NCBI RefSeq assembly: GCF_023204835.1
Contig: NZ_CP096270.1
Location: 248,001 to 312,000, forward strand
Reading direction: 5' to 3'
DNA: 64,000 bases
Source of the DNA: Salinarchaeum laminariae
GTDB lineage: Archaea; Halobacteriota; Halobacteria; Halobacteriales; Salinarchaeaceae
Position numbers and translations under genes: made by a program
Part shown: positions 35,401 through 43,658 of the stretch, one piece after another
Position numbering within the stretch: the first letter of the stretch is position 1
Layout of the letters: each line of letters starts with the position of its first letter
Notes under the pieces: generated by a model
Databases searched by the model: none
Seen by the model: only the letters and a program-made list of their open reading frames with translations
What the model was told of the DNA's origin: nothing

Positions 35401-35551
35401 CGGATTGAACGAAATGGTCGTATGCGCGTGTGCGGAACCACAACATCACCCCGAGAATCGCAGCGAGGAGGGGCACGTGATACCAATCATGGAGACGGTC
35501 GAGGACGGCCTCAGACTCCGACCGTCCATCCTGCTCGGCGTCGGCGCTCAT
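32444..35551 (-). CDS. aglB: Oligosaccharyltransferase AglB (STT3 type)
   Basis: A 1035-residue enzyme that transfers lipid-linked glycans to Asn in N-x-S/T sequons on the outer membrane face. The N-terminal half has about 12-13 spans, with acidic metal-ligand motifs GGNDPYYHYRATM (about residue 57) and a second DHH-type segment (GFYDHHVAEAFM). The extracellular domain has the sequon-binding SWWDYGHWI (about residue 569). The last 110 residues are a Ser/Thr-rich tail with repeated SGSSTDTA units, not usual for AglB. ATG 35549-35551 has a TATA 26 bases upstream. It is divergent from the AglG-like gene. Confidence 0.95.
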   Translation of the reverse strand: MSADAEQDGRSESEAVLDRLHDWYHVPLLAAILGVMLWFRTRAYDHFVQSDTVYFGGNDPYYHYRATMYSVENWPRRLYGDAWTHFPFGGNVGNFGSLMDQTVATVALVVGLGDPSARQVAIVAVLAPAVIGALCVFLVYCIGNRLSGHRIGGITAAAVLALVPQNSWVRRSTAGFYDHHVAEAFMMAAAILAMLYALDTVRRERPVYEQLLDRDWDGLRPTLQASAAAGVVMGLYLHVWAPGIVLGGIFGVFFLVAMSLLVVRGESPEHLAFAGAISMTVAALTILPWTLSLEFSSAQMSLLQVVILLGVAVGCVVMAALSRFWDDEGYDPNLYPAAVGSLVVLGLAVMWFLLPEAWASLEGGISRVVPMGQSDTLGTVSEAQPTGWDNFGEKFYDGYGFTFFTALAAAAVMTVRATLADRPRSDYLLIVVWSAFVFSMAMSQTRFHYYLVLAVAVLNGWLVVQALELASLPSLQTIENVEAYHVLTVLAVLTILFVPIASPIAATTAAEQSENNGPGSVAFWQDNLDWMEENTPEPGTFGGADNEMSYYGPYDEINDYEYPEGAYGVMSWWDYGHWITVEGERIPIANPFQEGPRTASSYFQETNETRANMYLEALPSDEISGGQLYGANESELQAAIDARTEQEAGEETRYVMIDDQMVGGKFSAITEWTGPGASAYTSLQEFPAGNDSVSLQALNEQYDSTMLSRMYFNDGSTVGQADADALEHYRLVYESPTQSTVLSVAQQTENGLRSTGLTGIDIGTLQQYYPGVYNSINSPGGSFVPYDVRSESAVKTFERVEGATLTGEAEPNHTVQASVQLETNTGRTFTYAQATVVGESGQFEITVPYATTNGLGPDDGYTNSSVIANGSYTVSSGTFVNVTAEAENVSVTEQAVYDGETIDVDLEEVETNGTDGTNGGNQSTGNETSTDAVSGSSTDTASGSSTDTASGASTSISSASGSSAAPVTGSPVSPTASASTAASTSMSTSTAVTATDWAALAPNEALTVGQDALGDSLEASVRSITDLPTDLPFAG

Positions 35552-35576
35552 TACCGTGGCCCAGTCCCAACGCGCG

Positions 35577-35584
35577 AATAAACT
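35577..35584 (-). promoter_or_regulatory. TATA element of aglB
   Basis: Minus strand AGTTTATT, 26-33 bases upstream of the aglB ATG, as expected for a leaderless promoter. Confidence 0.55.
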
Positions 35585-35643
35585 TTGTGAAACGACGGGC
35601 GCGGATCGCCGAGTCCAGTTGCGGTATCCCGAAACGCACAATG

Positions 35644-35651
35644 CTTATTCG
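35644..35651 (+). promoter_or_regulatory. TATA element of the AglG-like gene
   Basis: CTTATTCG ends 24 bases before ATG 35675. It forms a divergent promoter pair with aglB. Confidence 0.5.
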
Positions 35652-35674
35652 CAAGCGACCGAAACCCGCGGTCG

Positions 35675-36595
35675 ATGAGAGTTTCGGTCGTCGTCTGCGT
35701 CTACTCGATGGAACGCTTCGACGACCTCGTCGAATGCGTCGAGAGTCTGCTCGCTCAGACGTACGACGACGTGGAAGTCGTGGTCGTCGTCGACGGAACT
35801 GTGTCAGTCTTCGACCGTGTAGAGCACCAGTTCGACGAAACCTCCAACGTGGTTCTCCACTGTAACGAGGAGAACGTCGGATTGCTCGAAAGTCGTAACA
35901 CCGGTGCAGAGCTGGCCTCCGGTGACGTGGTCGCGTTTATCGACGACGACGCTGTGGCAGACGAACAGTGGATCGAGAAGCTCGTGAACTCATACGAGGA
36001 GCAGGACGCAATCGCTGTCGGCGGAAAGATGACGCCGCTGTGGGTCGACGGGAAGCCCGGATTTCTTCCTGAAGAGTTCTACTGGCTCATCGGTGTGACC
36101 CACCGAGGGTTCGCGGACGGGGCGGGAGAAGTCCGGAATACCTTCGGATCCAACATTTCCTTCGACAGAGAAGTCTTTCTGGAGCTGGGTGGCTTCGACG
36201 CCGAGATCGGTGGGCGGAAAGGCGATTCGAACTTGCAGGGTGGAGAGACTGAGTTGTGTGCCCGGCTTCGAGAAGACTACGGTGAAGGGGTGTGGTACAA
36301 TCCGCAGGCCGAGGTAGGCCACAAGGTCTTCGAGTACCGGACGAAACCGCGATGGCTGGTCGACCGGGCGTTCTGGCAGGGGTACTCGAAGCGGGCGATG
36401 GAAGTACTGGTCCCGAACACAGGGGGGACGGAATCCGACTATCTCCGAGACCTCGTCTTTCGCTCGACGCCACGACGGCTTCGCGGCGTCCTGAGCAAAG
36501 ATGCGAAGCGTCAGGCAGTTCAGCTCTTGATGTTGTGGGTGTTGACGGCCGCAGTCGGGCTGGGCTATCTCTACGCGTTCCGACGGTGGCGATGA
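35675..36595 (+). CDS. aglG: AglG-like GT2 glycosyltransferase
   Basis: A 306-residue protein. The GT2 domain begins MRVSVVVCVYSMERFDDLVE, with VVVVDGTVSVFDRV and the DxD motif in VVAFIDDDAVADEQWIEKL. LLESRNTGAELASGDV and GGRKGDSNLQGGETELCARL are strongly like AglG of Haloferax. One C-terminal membrane span follows (LLMLWVLTAAVGLGYLYAF). In Haloferax volcanii AglG adds a hexuronic acid to the lipid-linked N-glycan and lies next to aglB, as here. The sugar specificity in this organism is not proven. Confidence 0.88.
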   Translation: MRVSVVVCVYSMERFDDLVECVESLLAQTYDDVEVVVVVDGTVSVFDRVEHQFDETSNVVLHCNEENVGLLESRNTGAELASGDVVAFIDDDAVADEQWIEKLVNSYEEQDAIAVGGKMTPLWVDGKPGFLPEEFYWLIGVTHRGFADGAGEVRNTFGSNISFDREVFLELGGFDAEIGGRKGDSNLQGGETELCARLREDYGEGVWYNPQAEVGHKVFEYRTKPRWLVDRAFWQGYSKRAMEVLVPNTGGTESDYLRDLVFRSTPRRLRGVLSKDAKRQAVQLLMLWVLTAAVGLGYLYAFRRWR

Positions 36596-36598
36596 CCG

Positions 36599-37741
36599 AT
36601 GACTGATGATCTCCCATCGGTCTGCGTCGTGACACACCCGTTGGGAGCAGCCGGAGAGAACGCGACGCGAACGTTGCTCGACATCCTTTCGGCCGTGACC
36701 GCGGTATCGCTAGTGACAGCAGACCTTCCAGCAGGCTCATCGATCAGGGACGACCACGAAGTCGTGGAACTGACCAAGCGTGGCGCCAGCCAGTCAAACG
36801 TCGCGATCGCTGCCGTGAGATTTCTCGTGAATCAGTTCAGGATGTGCCGGGCAATTCAGCAGCGCGACGAAGACGTCATCCTCTTCTTTGGCGCCACAGC
36901 GTACCTCCTTCCGGTGCTCTTCGCCCGGGCCGTGGGAAAGACCGTAGTCGTAGAACCACGAGGCGACGTTCCATTGACGCTTCGATTGAGCTGGGAGCGA
37001 CAAATGCCGGGGGCGCTGGCCAGACTCCTCGTCCTGCCAGTGGAGCTGCTCGAGCGGGGGAGCTACAGGGCGAGCGACGCGATCATCACCTACACACCGG
37101 GGATGGCAACCGAACTTGGGCTGGATCGGTACGAATCGAAGCTCTACACGACCGGAGCCCGGTACGTGAATACCGATCGGTTCGACGTTCGCGTTCCCTT
37201 CGACGAGCGGCCCCGTACGGTAGGGTTTGTGGGGAGGATTGCGGAGGAGAAGGGCATCCGGACGCTCGCTGAGGTGGCCAAGCAGCTTCCCAAGGACGTG
37301 ACCTTCCGGTTCGTTGGCGAGGGCCCGCTCAGTCCGTGGCTCGAAGCGGAGCTTGTCGACGAAATTGCGGCCGGGACAGTGGAAACAACGGGATGGGTCG
37401 ATCACGACGAGATCCCCGAACAGCTCAACTCGCTTCGCCTGCTCGTCATGCCGTCGCGTCCAACCGAGGGACTTCCAACGACCATTCTCGAGGCGATGGC
37501 CTGTGGGACGCCAGCGTTCGCAACGCCAGTTTCGGGAGTTCCGGACGTGGTGCAGGACGGCGAGACCGGTCTCGCGATGGGCGACGAGTCGCCCGGCGCA
37601 ATCGCCGACGCGATCATGGAATCGCTCTCGGCGGACGCGCTCGAACCGATGAGCGGCCGTGCGCGGACACTGATCGAGGAGGAGTACAGCTTCGAGGCGG
37701 CTGTGGAGCGCTACCGGACGATTCTCTCGCAGTTGGACTGA
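36599..37741 (+). CDS. GT4 family glycosyltransferase
   Basis: A 380-residue GT-B fold protein. The C-terminal domain has the usual features: RTVGFVGRIAEEKGIRTLAE, RLLVMPSRPTEGLPTTILEA with the catalytic E-x7-E motif, and GVPDVVQDGETG. The N-terminal acceptor domain (HPLGAAGENATRTLLDI) is divergent. It starts three bases after the end of the AglG-like gene, so both probably act on the same glycan. Donor and acceptor unknown. Confidence 0.92.
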   Translation: MTDDLPSVCVVTHPLGAAGENATRTLLDILSAVTAVSLVTADLPAGSSIRDDHEVVELTKRGASQSNVAIAAVRFLVNQFRMCRAIQQRDEDVILFFGATAYLLPVLFARAVGKTVVVEPRGDVPLTLRLSWERQMPGALARLLVLPVELLERGSYRASDAIITYTPGMATELGLDRYESKLYTTGARYVNTDRFDVRVPFDERPRTVGFVGRIAEEKGIRTLAEVAKQLPKDVTFRFVGEGPLSPWLEAELVDEIAAGTVETTGWVDHDEIPEQLNSLRLLVMPSRPTEGLPTTILEAMACGTPAFATPVSGVPDVVQDGETGLAMGDESPGAIADAIMESLSADALEPMSGRARTLIEEEYSFEAAVERYRTILSQLD

Positions 37742-37958
37742 GGCGACTGAGGAAGGACCGTCCTCCCCACAATTACTCAGGTTGTGTGAGGCGGGTCGAG
37801 ACTTCATCTTCGGGTTCCAGCGTCGCCGTCGAACGGCAGAGACTCCTGTTCAACCGCGGGGTGTATCGAGAACGAGAGAGATTAATCGTCGTAGGGGAAT
37901 ACTCCGCAACACCGACATATCCGAAACACCTACCCCCTCGCCCCGCACGGTCCCGCTT

Positions 37959-38314
37959 GTGATCGACGCGAGTACGGCGGTGCTTTCTCCGCTGCAGGCC
38001 GAAATTCCAGGACTCGGCAACACCGCCTTGCAGCTTTTCCTCATAATCGTCACCCTACTCGTCTTCGTTTGGGGTTCGGACGTTACCGGACGAACTTCTC
38101 TCGAACGGAGTTGTTCGTAGCGACTGCGATCTCACTCGGTATTCTGACCGTCGGCGTGTTTCCAACCGTCTTCGGAATCATCGGAGATGTCCTCAACGTC
38201 GAACGGCGATCACTGGTCGTTGCCCTGATTGCGAGCACGGTTTTCGCATTACTGATCCTATACTCGAGGGCGCTGCTACGGGACAACAAGCTGGCGATCG
38301 GACATGAAATATGA
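37959..38314 (+). pseudogene. Frameshifted DUF2304 gene, partial paralog of the 57260 gene
   Basis: The first frame reads from GTG 37959 and covers EIPGLGNTALQLFLIIVTLL. At 38070-38074 one G is missing from a G-run, and the frame shifts to one that reads RYRTNFSRTELFVATAISLG and FGIIGDVLNVERRSLVVALI, ending at 38314. This matches residues 10-115 of the DUF2304-GT2 fusion at 57260 (IPGLGNTVLQLFL, RYRTNFSRTELAVATAISLG), without the GT2 part. If the missing G is a sequencing error, it would be an intact 118-residue three-span DUF2304 protein. The sequence then passes into A/T-rich DNA. Confidence 0.8.
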
Positions 38315-38592
38315 CATAGTCCCAACCATTGTTATAGATTCTGGTGCGTGTGTTTACACGGTAGTAAATTGACGCCCCATACAACCCTTTTCAATTTCCC
38401 TATAATGCAAATTGAAGGTGTACCTCAGTCTATAATGGAACTCATAATTATTAGCACAGATAGTGTTTTCAGCAATTACAACAGAGATAAGACTGCCATT
38501 CAGCACAAATATCCTTTTCCACCCATATACGTCCGATAGAAGCGAAACATACTGCCCACACAAGCCAGTTGGATAGAACGGTGAAATTACGA
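38315..38592. other. A/T-rich intergenic region
   Basis: Roughly 40% GC by eye, against well above 60% in flanking genes. No gene was found. It contains an inverted repeat, TTCAATTT at 38390-38397 and AAATTGAA at 38409-38416. It probably came from low-GC DNA brought into the glycan cluster. Confidence 0.5.
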
Positions 38593-39996
38593 TCACATTG
38601 GAGAAAGCCCGATCGCTTTGGATCGAATTCGGTCTGATAGGCCGACTAAAACGATTGTATACGTCGCAGCACCGACCAAGACAATACCAACCGTGAGGAA
38701 ATTTCCGGTTGGTACCACACGGTTCAGACCTACGACGAGCACACCCATCACACATGCAGCGACGATTTCCCGAGCGATTTCACCGGCCGGGATTGAAGGC
38801 CGACCAATCAACTCGCTGACTGAGTAGTATCCAGCTCCGAGAAGAACCGTGGCTGAAAGCAACGTTGCGATCGCTGCACCGTACCAGCCCATAGCCCATA
38901 TCAACACGGTGTTGAGGACCGCATTCGTGATCACGAAGGCGAGATTGATTCGGAATGCGATGTCCGGTCGGTCTATGGCATTGACGGTGTTCACGAACAA
39001 ACCGCCGAACGCAGCGACGGTCGTGGCGACGATGAGAAGGAGGAGTATCGTCGATCCGCGCTGGAACTCCGGGCTATAGATCCGCAACAGGCGTGGACCT
39101 ATGACGAGGGCACCGACGAAGCCTGGGAAGGAGAAGATGCCGACGAAGACGAGACCCTCTTCCATGTAGTGGTGGATGCGGTCGTACCCGTCGTTAACGC
39201 TAAGCTCGCTCATCTCCGGGAAGAGCGTCTGGCTCACAGACGTACTCACCATCGATAGCATGGAGGCGAGGTTCCACGCCACGCCGTAGATCCCGATAAG
39301 TTCGGGAGCGACGAAGACTGCAAGGATGAGAGTGTCCATCCAGGCGAAGGCACGCGACTTCAGTGTTCCAAGCCACGAGTATCGGGCATACTCGTAGAGA
39401 CTGCGAAAGTGGTCAAGACCGGGGCGCGAAGGAGAGATAGTGACGTATCGTAGTCCGACGACTGCGGCTACGAAAAATGCGACGACGTGACCGACGAGGA
39501 TTCCGCCGAGCTCGTAACCGACGACGATGAGTCCGATCTGGAGCGCCGTCCGTAGCACCTGATTGAACGCGTTGACCGCGCCGGCACGCCCGACGTTCTT
39601 CTGGGCCTTGAGGGTCGTCCCGACGATATTGACGAGTCCGTTTCCGAGAAGGAGTAGTACGAAGAAGTAGCTCACGGACGCACCGACGTACCCGTCAATC
39701 TGTGAGGAGAGAAGAAGAGAGAATATCGCCATGAGGCTCGCCAGAAAGAGAATTCCGATCGCCCCGGCTGCCATGAACGATCCCTGGTCAGTTCCCTCGC
39801 TGATTCGCTTTTTCATGGCGCTCTCGAGTGCGCTCACGGGGAGGGTCGTCCAGAAGAGCAACGCCACAGTCGTGTTGTAGAGTCCGAGAACCGACGACCC
39901 GAGCTCCCGGGCAATATACAGCGTCGCAACGAAGCCCGCAATCGATATTGCGACGTGAGAGCCAAAATGAGCGAGCGTTGTCCGTCCCAGACGCAT
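38593..39996 (-). CDS. Polysaccharide flippase (Wzx/AglR type, MOP superfamily)
   Basis: A 467-residue membrane protein with 14 expected spans. It begins MRLGRTTLAHFGSHVAISIA, then GFVATLYIARELGSSVLGLY, the normal MOP-flippase N-terminus. FNQVLRTALQIGLIVVGYEL and RSLYEYARYSWLGTLKSRAF are typical central segments. It should move a lipid-linked glycan or dolichyl-phosphate sugar to the outer face. The open frame extends 46 codons upstream to 40134, but that part is charged and unlike flippases, so 39996 is chosen. Located among GT genes. Confidence 0.9.
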   Translation of the reverse strand: MRLGRTTLAHFGSHVAISIAGFVATLYIARELGSSVLGLYNTTVALLFWTTLPVSALESAMKKRISEGTDQGSFMAAGAIGILFLASLMAIFSLLLSSQIDGYVGASVSYFFVLLLLGNGLVNIVGTTLKAQKNVGRAGAVNAFNQVLRTALQIGLIVVGYELGGILVGHVVAFFVAAVVGLRYVTISPSRPGLDHFRSLYEYARYSWLGTLKSRAFAWMDTLILAVFVAPELIGIYGVAWNLASMLSMVSTSVSQTLFPEMSELSVNDGYDRIHHYMEEGLVFVGIFSFPGFVGALVIGPRLLRIYSPEFQRGSTILLLLIVATTVAAFGGLFVNTVNAIDRPDIAFRINLAFVITNAVLNTVLIWAMGWYGAAIATLLSATVLLGAGYYSVSELIGRPSIPAGEIAREIVAACVMGVLVVGLNRVVPTGNFLTVGIVLVGAATYTIVLVGLSDRIRSKAIGLSPM

Positions 39997-40217
39997 TCGA
40001 AAGTCCTCTTCGTGACTGGAAACGGAGTAGTCGTGAATATCTATCGATATTTCGGGAAACGGCAGGGGATCGTCCACAGTTCGCGTCCAGCGGACGATCG
40101 TGGCCAACGGCACACTGGTGACTTCATCCGACAAACGCGACAGCGCACGATGGGTTTGGCGCTATTGAGCGTGGGAACAGCAGTCGGAACCATTGAACGC
40201 CACCAACGCCATCTTCC

Positions 40218-41279
40218 TTATTGTGACTCGTAAATTTCGTCCAGCCGGGCTGTAATCGACGCCCAGTAATGTTCCCTCTCCACGTATTCACGGGCGGACG
40301 CGCCCATCGCCTGACGACGCTCGTCGTCATTGCAGAGCTGCAGAATTCGATCTCGGAGTTCGGATGGGGAGTTCGGGGGCACCAAGAATCCTGTCTCGCC
40401 GTCCACGACTGCGTCCGGGAGGCCTGCCAGATCTGTTGTCACGGCTGGCAGACCGTGAGCGTACGCTTCGAGGAGCGCGTTCGGTAGTCCCTCCCCAGCC
40501 ACCGACGGGAGGACAAAGATCTTTCCACGCCGGAGATACCCGGCCACCTCGTCCGGATCCACCAGACCGACGAACTCCGCGTCGACCCCGAGTTCGTCGG
40601 CGAGAGTCATCAACCTCGCACGCTCCGATCCATCCCCCACGGCGACCAGTGTTTCGTCGGTGTCCTCCAGAGCGCGAAGCAGCACGTCAATTCCTTTCTG
40701 GTCCTCGAGGCGTCCGACGTAGACGATTTCGTCTCCGTCAGCCAGGCGATCGGGGAGGTCGACGCCGTTGCCGAAGACGGCAAGATTCTGTGGATCGAAC
40801 TCTGATCGCACGTCCCTTTCGATCGTCGGGGTCTGGACGAGCACCGTCGTGTCGCCGAGCACGCGATCGATCATCCAGCGCTTCCAGCGGGTCTCCTTCA
40901 TGAAGTAGTAGTCGCCGCCCCGAATCCACGCGAAGTACGGTAGCCCGGCGAGCCGATGAAGGAGATAGCCGACGAATCCATTCGGATAGATCATCATGCA
41001 CTGGAGCACGTCGATTGTTCGGCGATCGCGTAGCAGATAGAGGAAGGCGACGAGAACGAACGTGAGTGTGCTGACGAACGGTGTGAGCCTCCAGTTCGGG
41101 ACGCGAACGAGGTTGAAGGAATACTCGGAATGCGACTCCGAGCCAGCATACGCCTTTGTGTAGACAGTTACGTCATGGTCCGTTCGCTGCTGGAGCTCCG
41201 CGGCCATGCGGCGCGTCTGGGTCTCCGTTCCACCGATGACGTCCGGTGGAAACTCCTTGACAAGAATCGCGACGTGCAT
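40218..41279 (-). CDS. GT4 family glycosyltransferase
   Basis: A 353-residue GT-B protein starting MHVAILVKEFPPDVIGGTET, with the glycine-rich N-terminal loop. The C-terminal donor domain has EIVYVGRLEDQKGIDVLLRA and VLPSVAGEGLPNALLEAYAH (E-x7-E form). A hydrophobic stretch (FVSTLTFVLVAFLYLLRD) may attach it to the membrane. Overlaps no neighbour; same strand as the flippase and divergent from the GT4 gene at 41405. It probably adds one sugar of a surface glycan. Confidence 0.92.
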   Translation of the reverse strand: MHVAILVKEFPPDVIGGTETQTRRMAAELQQRTDHDVTVYTKAYAGSESHSEYSFNLVRVPNWRLTPFVSTLTFVLVAFLYLLRDRRTIDVLQCMMIYPNGFVGYLLHRLAGLPYFAWIRGGDYYFMKETRWKRWMIDRVLGDTTVLVQTPTIERDVRSEFDPQNLAVFGNGVDLPDRLADGDEIVYVGRLEDQKGIDVLLRALEDTDETLVAVGDGSERARLMTLADELGVDAEFVGLVDPDEVAGYLRRGKIFVLPSVAGEGLPNALLEAYAHGLPAVTTDLAGLPDAVVDGETGFLVPPNSPSELRDRILQLCNDDERRQAMGASAREYVEREHYWASITARLDEIYESQ

Positions 41280-41404
41280 TGGACTCGCTCACAGGAGTGG
41301 TTGAATGCCGACGTCAAAACATTTCGGCATCGCACTTCTCTCCCCCAACTCGCGCTTGCCGTTCCGAAACCTTAACCCAACGAGCGCGCTACTCCGGCAG
41401 CACG

Positions 41405-42463
41405 ATGAACGTCACCCTCTTCGGGAAGTACCACGGGAACCACGGTCCCTCGCGGGTGACGGCAGGTCTGTCACGAGCCCTGGCCGAACGAGGGCACGCT
41501 CCGACGGTGTTCACCTACGGCGATCGCGATGATCCACCTCATCCCGACGTACAGCTCGAATCGGTGTCACCGATGCCAAGTTCAGTCCGCGAGTGGCAAC
41601 GGCTCTATCGGGACGTCAAGCGTCGTGTCGGGGCGACTGACGCCGACGTGTTCCACGCCCTCGAGCGGTATCCCTATACCTCAGATGTCCGGACCGTGCA
41701 ATGGACCTCCGACATGGCTATCATGTGGGAACGGACCGGCAGGCGTCCCCCGATCCAGTCTTTGGCTGGCGAGGTGCTTATGAATTGGTTCTCTAGGAAA
41801 GGGGCCCTCTCATCGGACGTTATCGTGGCTCAAAGTCCAGAGACAGTTAGACAGATGCACAGACTCTGGCGAGCCAGAGCCGACAAAGTCATTCCATTGG
41901 GAATTCTTGAGAATTTCAGGCACTCACCAGGGAAGACCAATCGGCCTCCTAAAGCTCTTCTAGTTGGACGAATTGATCCCCGGAAAGGCCAAAGACCATT
42001 TCTCAACCACCTTTGTCCCGGCGATGGGGGCGTGGATTTAACAATCGTGGGAGGTATAAGTGACTATTCCTACGCAGAGTCAGCCTTAGAAGGATGGTGG
42101 GAACATCACGTTGGATACCTATCTGACGAGGACCTAAAGCGAGAGTACGAGAGTGCCGATATCGTGATTGTCCCATCCAATCTGGAAAACTTCTCGATGG
42201 TCGGTCTCGAAGCAATGGCAAAAGGCTGTACGCTAATCATCACAAAGGGTTGCGGGCTCGCACAATTCGATTGGGCCACGCCGAGCAATGGTATCCATGT
42301 CGCCGATGACGGAAAAAATGCTGCAGAGATATTGAGAGACATCAGTTCATCAAACAATATCATGAACTGGAAATGTGATGCATATAACAAAACTGAGAAG
42401 CTAACGTGGGGGGATATTGCAAACTCCTACATAGAATGTTATCGAGAGAGTATAAATATATGA
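41405..42463 (+). CDS. GT4 family glycosyltransferase with chimeric base composition
   Basis: A 352-residue protein starting MNVTLFGKYHGNHGPSRVTA. The donor domain has KALLVGRIDPRKGQRPFLNH and VPSNLENFSMVGLEAMAKGC. The first 370 bases (to about 41770) are GC-rich with normal haloarchaeal codons. The remainder is clearly A/T-rich, with codons ending in A or T, and runs into a low-GC segment. A decayed GC-rich copy of the same C-terminal region lies at 43659-44004. The gene is therefore probably a recombinant of resident 5' and foreign 3' parts. It looks intact and may be functional. The sugar is unknown. Confidence 0.88.
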   Translation: MNVTLFGKYHGNHGPSRVTAGLSRALAERGHAPTVFTYGDRDDPPHPDVQLESVSPMPSSVREWQRLYRDVKRRVGATDADVFHALERYPYTSDVRTVQWTSDMAIMWERTGRRPPIQSLAGEVLMNWFSRKGALSSDVIVAQSPETVRQMHRLWRARADKVIPLGILENFRHSPGKTNRPPKALLVGRIDPRKGQRPFLNHLCPGDGGVDLTIVGGISDYSYAESALEGWWEHHVGYLSDEDLKREYESADIVIVPSNLENFSMVGLEAMAKGCTLIITKGCGLAQFDWATPSNGIHVADDGKNAAEILRDISSSNNIMNWKCDAYNKTEKLTWGDIANSYIECYRESINI

Positions 42464-42532
42464 TAGATGGAATATACGTCAGTTATGATCAGAAGAATCC
42501 ACCACCTGGCGCCGCCGTATAGGGAAGGACAT

Positions 42533-42539
42533 ATTTATT
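42533..42539 (+). promoter_or_regulatory. TATA element of the FkbM-like gene
   Basis: ATTTATT ends 26 bases before ATG 42565 and supports that start over TTG 42538. Confidence 0.5.
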
Positions 42540-42564
42540 GCGAAACAGGCAACAGAGTAGTGAG

Positions 42565-43287
42565 ATGACCGGTCTTCTCAAACGCGCTGTTACTGTATAC
42601 AGAGAAAAAGGGGTACCTTCCCTTCTCAGAGAATCATCTAGATTTGCATTCAAAAAGACAATACGCCCACACTTGCCTTGCCGTGATTATCCCAAGATCC
42701 GTGGTATTTCCGTGATGGCGTCAGGCCGATGCACAAAGATGTTCGATAATATCATCGGTGTCGATTTTTCTTGGCCAGACCACCATAAGGAACCAAACTG
42801 CAATTTTATTAGTAAATATGTTCATGAAGGAGATTCAGTCGTCATTGTGGGAGGAGGATATGGAATTACATCTGTTGTAGCAGGGCAACAAGTCGGTAAA
42901 GGGGGGAAAGTATTCATTTATGAAGCAGCTAAGGAAATCGTTGATGACCTCCTAAGCACGTTGGAACAAAATGGAGTTTCAAAACAGACAACTGTCAAGC
43001 ATGCTGTCGTAGGTGATGCAATAGATTTAAAGGGCCTACCTGGCAATGCAAAATCAGTTTCTCCTTCAAATCTGCCCTCCTGTGAGATTGCGGAACTCGA
43101 TTGTGAGGGTGCAGAAGTGAATATAATCCCTCACCTAACCAGAGATATAAACAAAATTATTGTAGAAACCCATCCATCAAAAGGAGCCTCGACAGATAAG
43201 GTCAAAGCGATTTTAAGAAAAAATGATTGGGAAATTATAGAATCAGCACCGGACCGAAGTTCCGGTGAAGTATTAGTCGCGGGGTAG
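42565..43287 (+). CDS. FkbM-like SAM-dependent methyltransferase (low GC)
   Basis: A 240-residue protein starting MTGLLKRAVTVYREKGVPSL. Motif I of class I methyltransferases appears as VVIVGGGYGITSVVAGQQVG, and AELDCEGAEVNIIPHL is the FkbM-type motif IV. These enzymes O-methylate sugars or other small groups, which suits a glycan cluster. Codon use is A/T-rich and unlike flanking haloarchaeal genes, indicating recent transfer. A conserved Lys/Asp pair cannot be judged. It follows the GT4 gene by 101 bases. Confidence 0.82.
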   Translation: MTGLLKRAVTVYREKGVPSLLRESSRFAFKKTIRPHLPCRDYPKIRGISVMASGRCTKMFDNIIGVDFSWPDHHKEPNCNFISKYVHEGDSVVIVGGGYGITSVVAGQQVGKGGKVFIYEAAKEIVDDLLSTLEQNGVSKQTTVKHAVVGDAIDLKGLPGNAKSVSPSNLPSCEIAELDCEGAEVNIIPHLTRDINKIIVETHPSKGASTDKVKAILRKNDWEIIESAPDRSSGEVLVAG

Positions 43288-43658
43288 ATTATGGCATAAT
43301 GAAAAATCGCACGAGGATTTCACATGACTCTTCTAAGATGTGTCCTGGTAACGATCTGGTCTGGAGGAGAGAGCAGTCTTATAGCATATACTTTGGGAAC
43401 AGTCCAGGAGAAATGGCATATTCGAACCCGACGACTCAATGACGACTGCTGGAAGTCCTGGCAAGATGCGTAGATCGAAGTCCTATCCCTGCCACAAGCA
43501 CTATTAGCGGACGATACTGTTCAGATTGTTGACTCCGCGCGGATTCGGGCGTCTTGAGCTAATTCCCGGCAGATTTTACTGACCCACCCTAGTAGATATT
43601 CTTAACAAATTGGTTCGACGTGTACCGCATTGAGTTCGCGTTCAATAGATAGCCGGAC
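43288..43658. other. Intergenic region, mixed composition, probable decayed DNA
   Basis: No gene is supported. Stops occur often in all frames. GC content is intermediate between the low-GC methyltransferase gene and the GC-rich remnant that follows. I looked for transposase motifs and terminal repeats and saw none that were clear. Confidence 0.4.

Noticed and set aside
37742-38120. Programmed frameshift as an explanation of the DUF2304 and AlkP breaks
   Set aside because: No slippery heptamer with a downstream structure is seen, and such recoding is rare in haloarchaea. Mutation or sequencing error in homopolymers is more likely.
43288-43658. Insertion sequence as the cause of the broken glycosyltransferase
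   Set aside because: No transposase motif, terminal inverted repeats or target duplication could be seen around the low-GC segment. Homologous recombination within the gene explains the pattern better.
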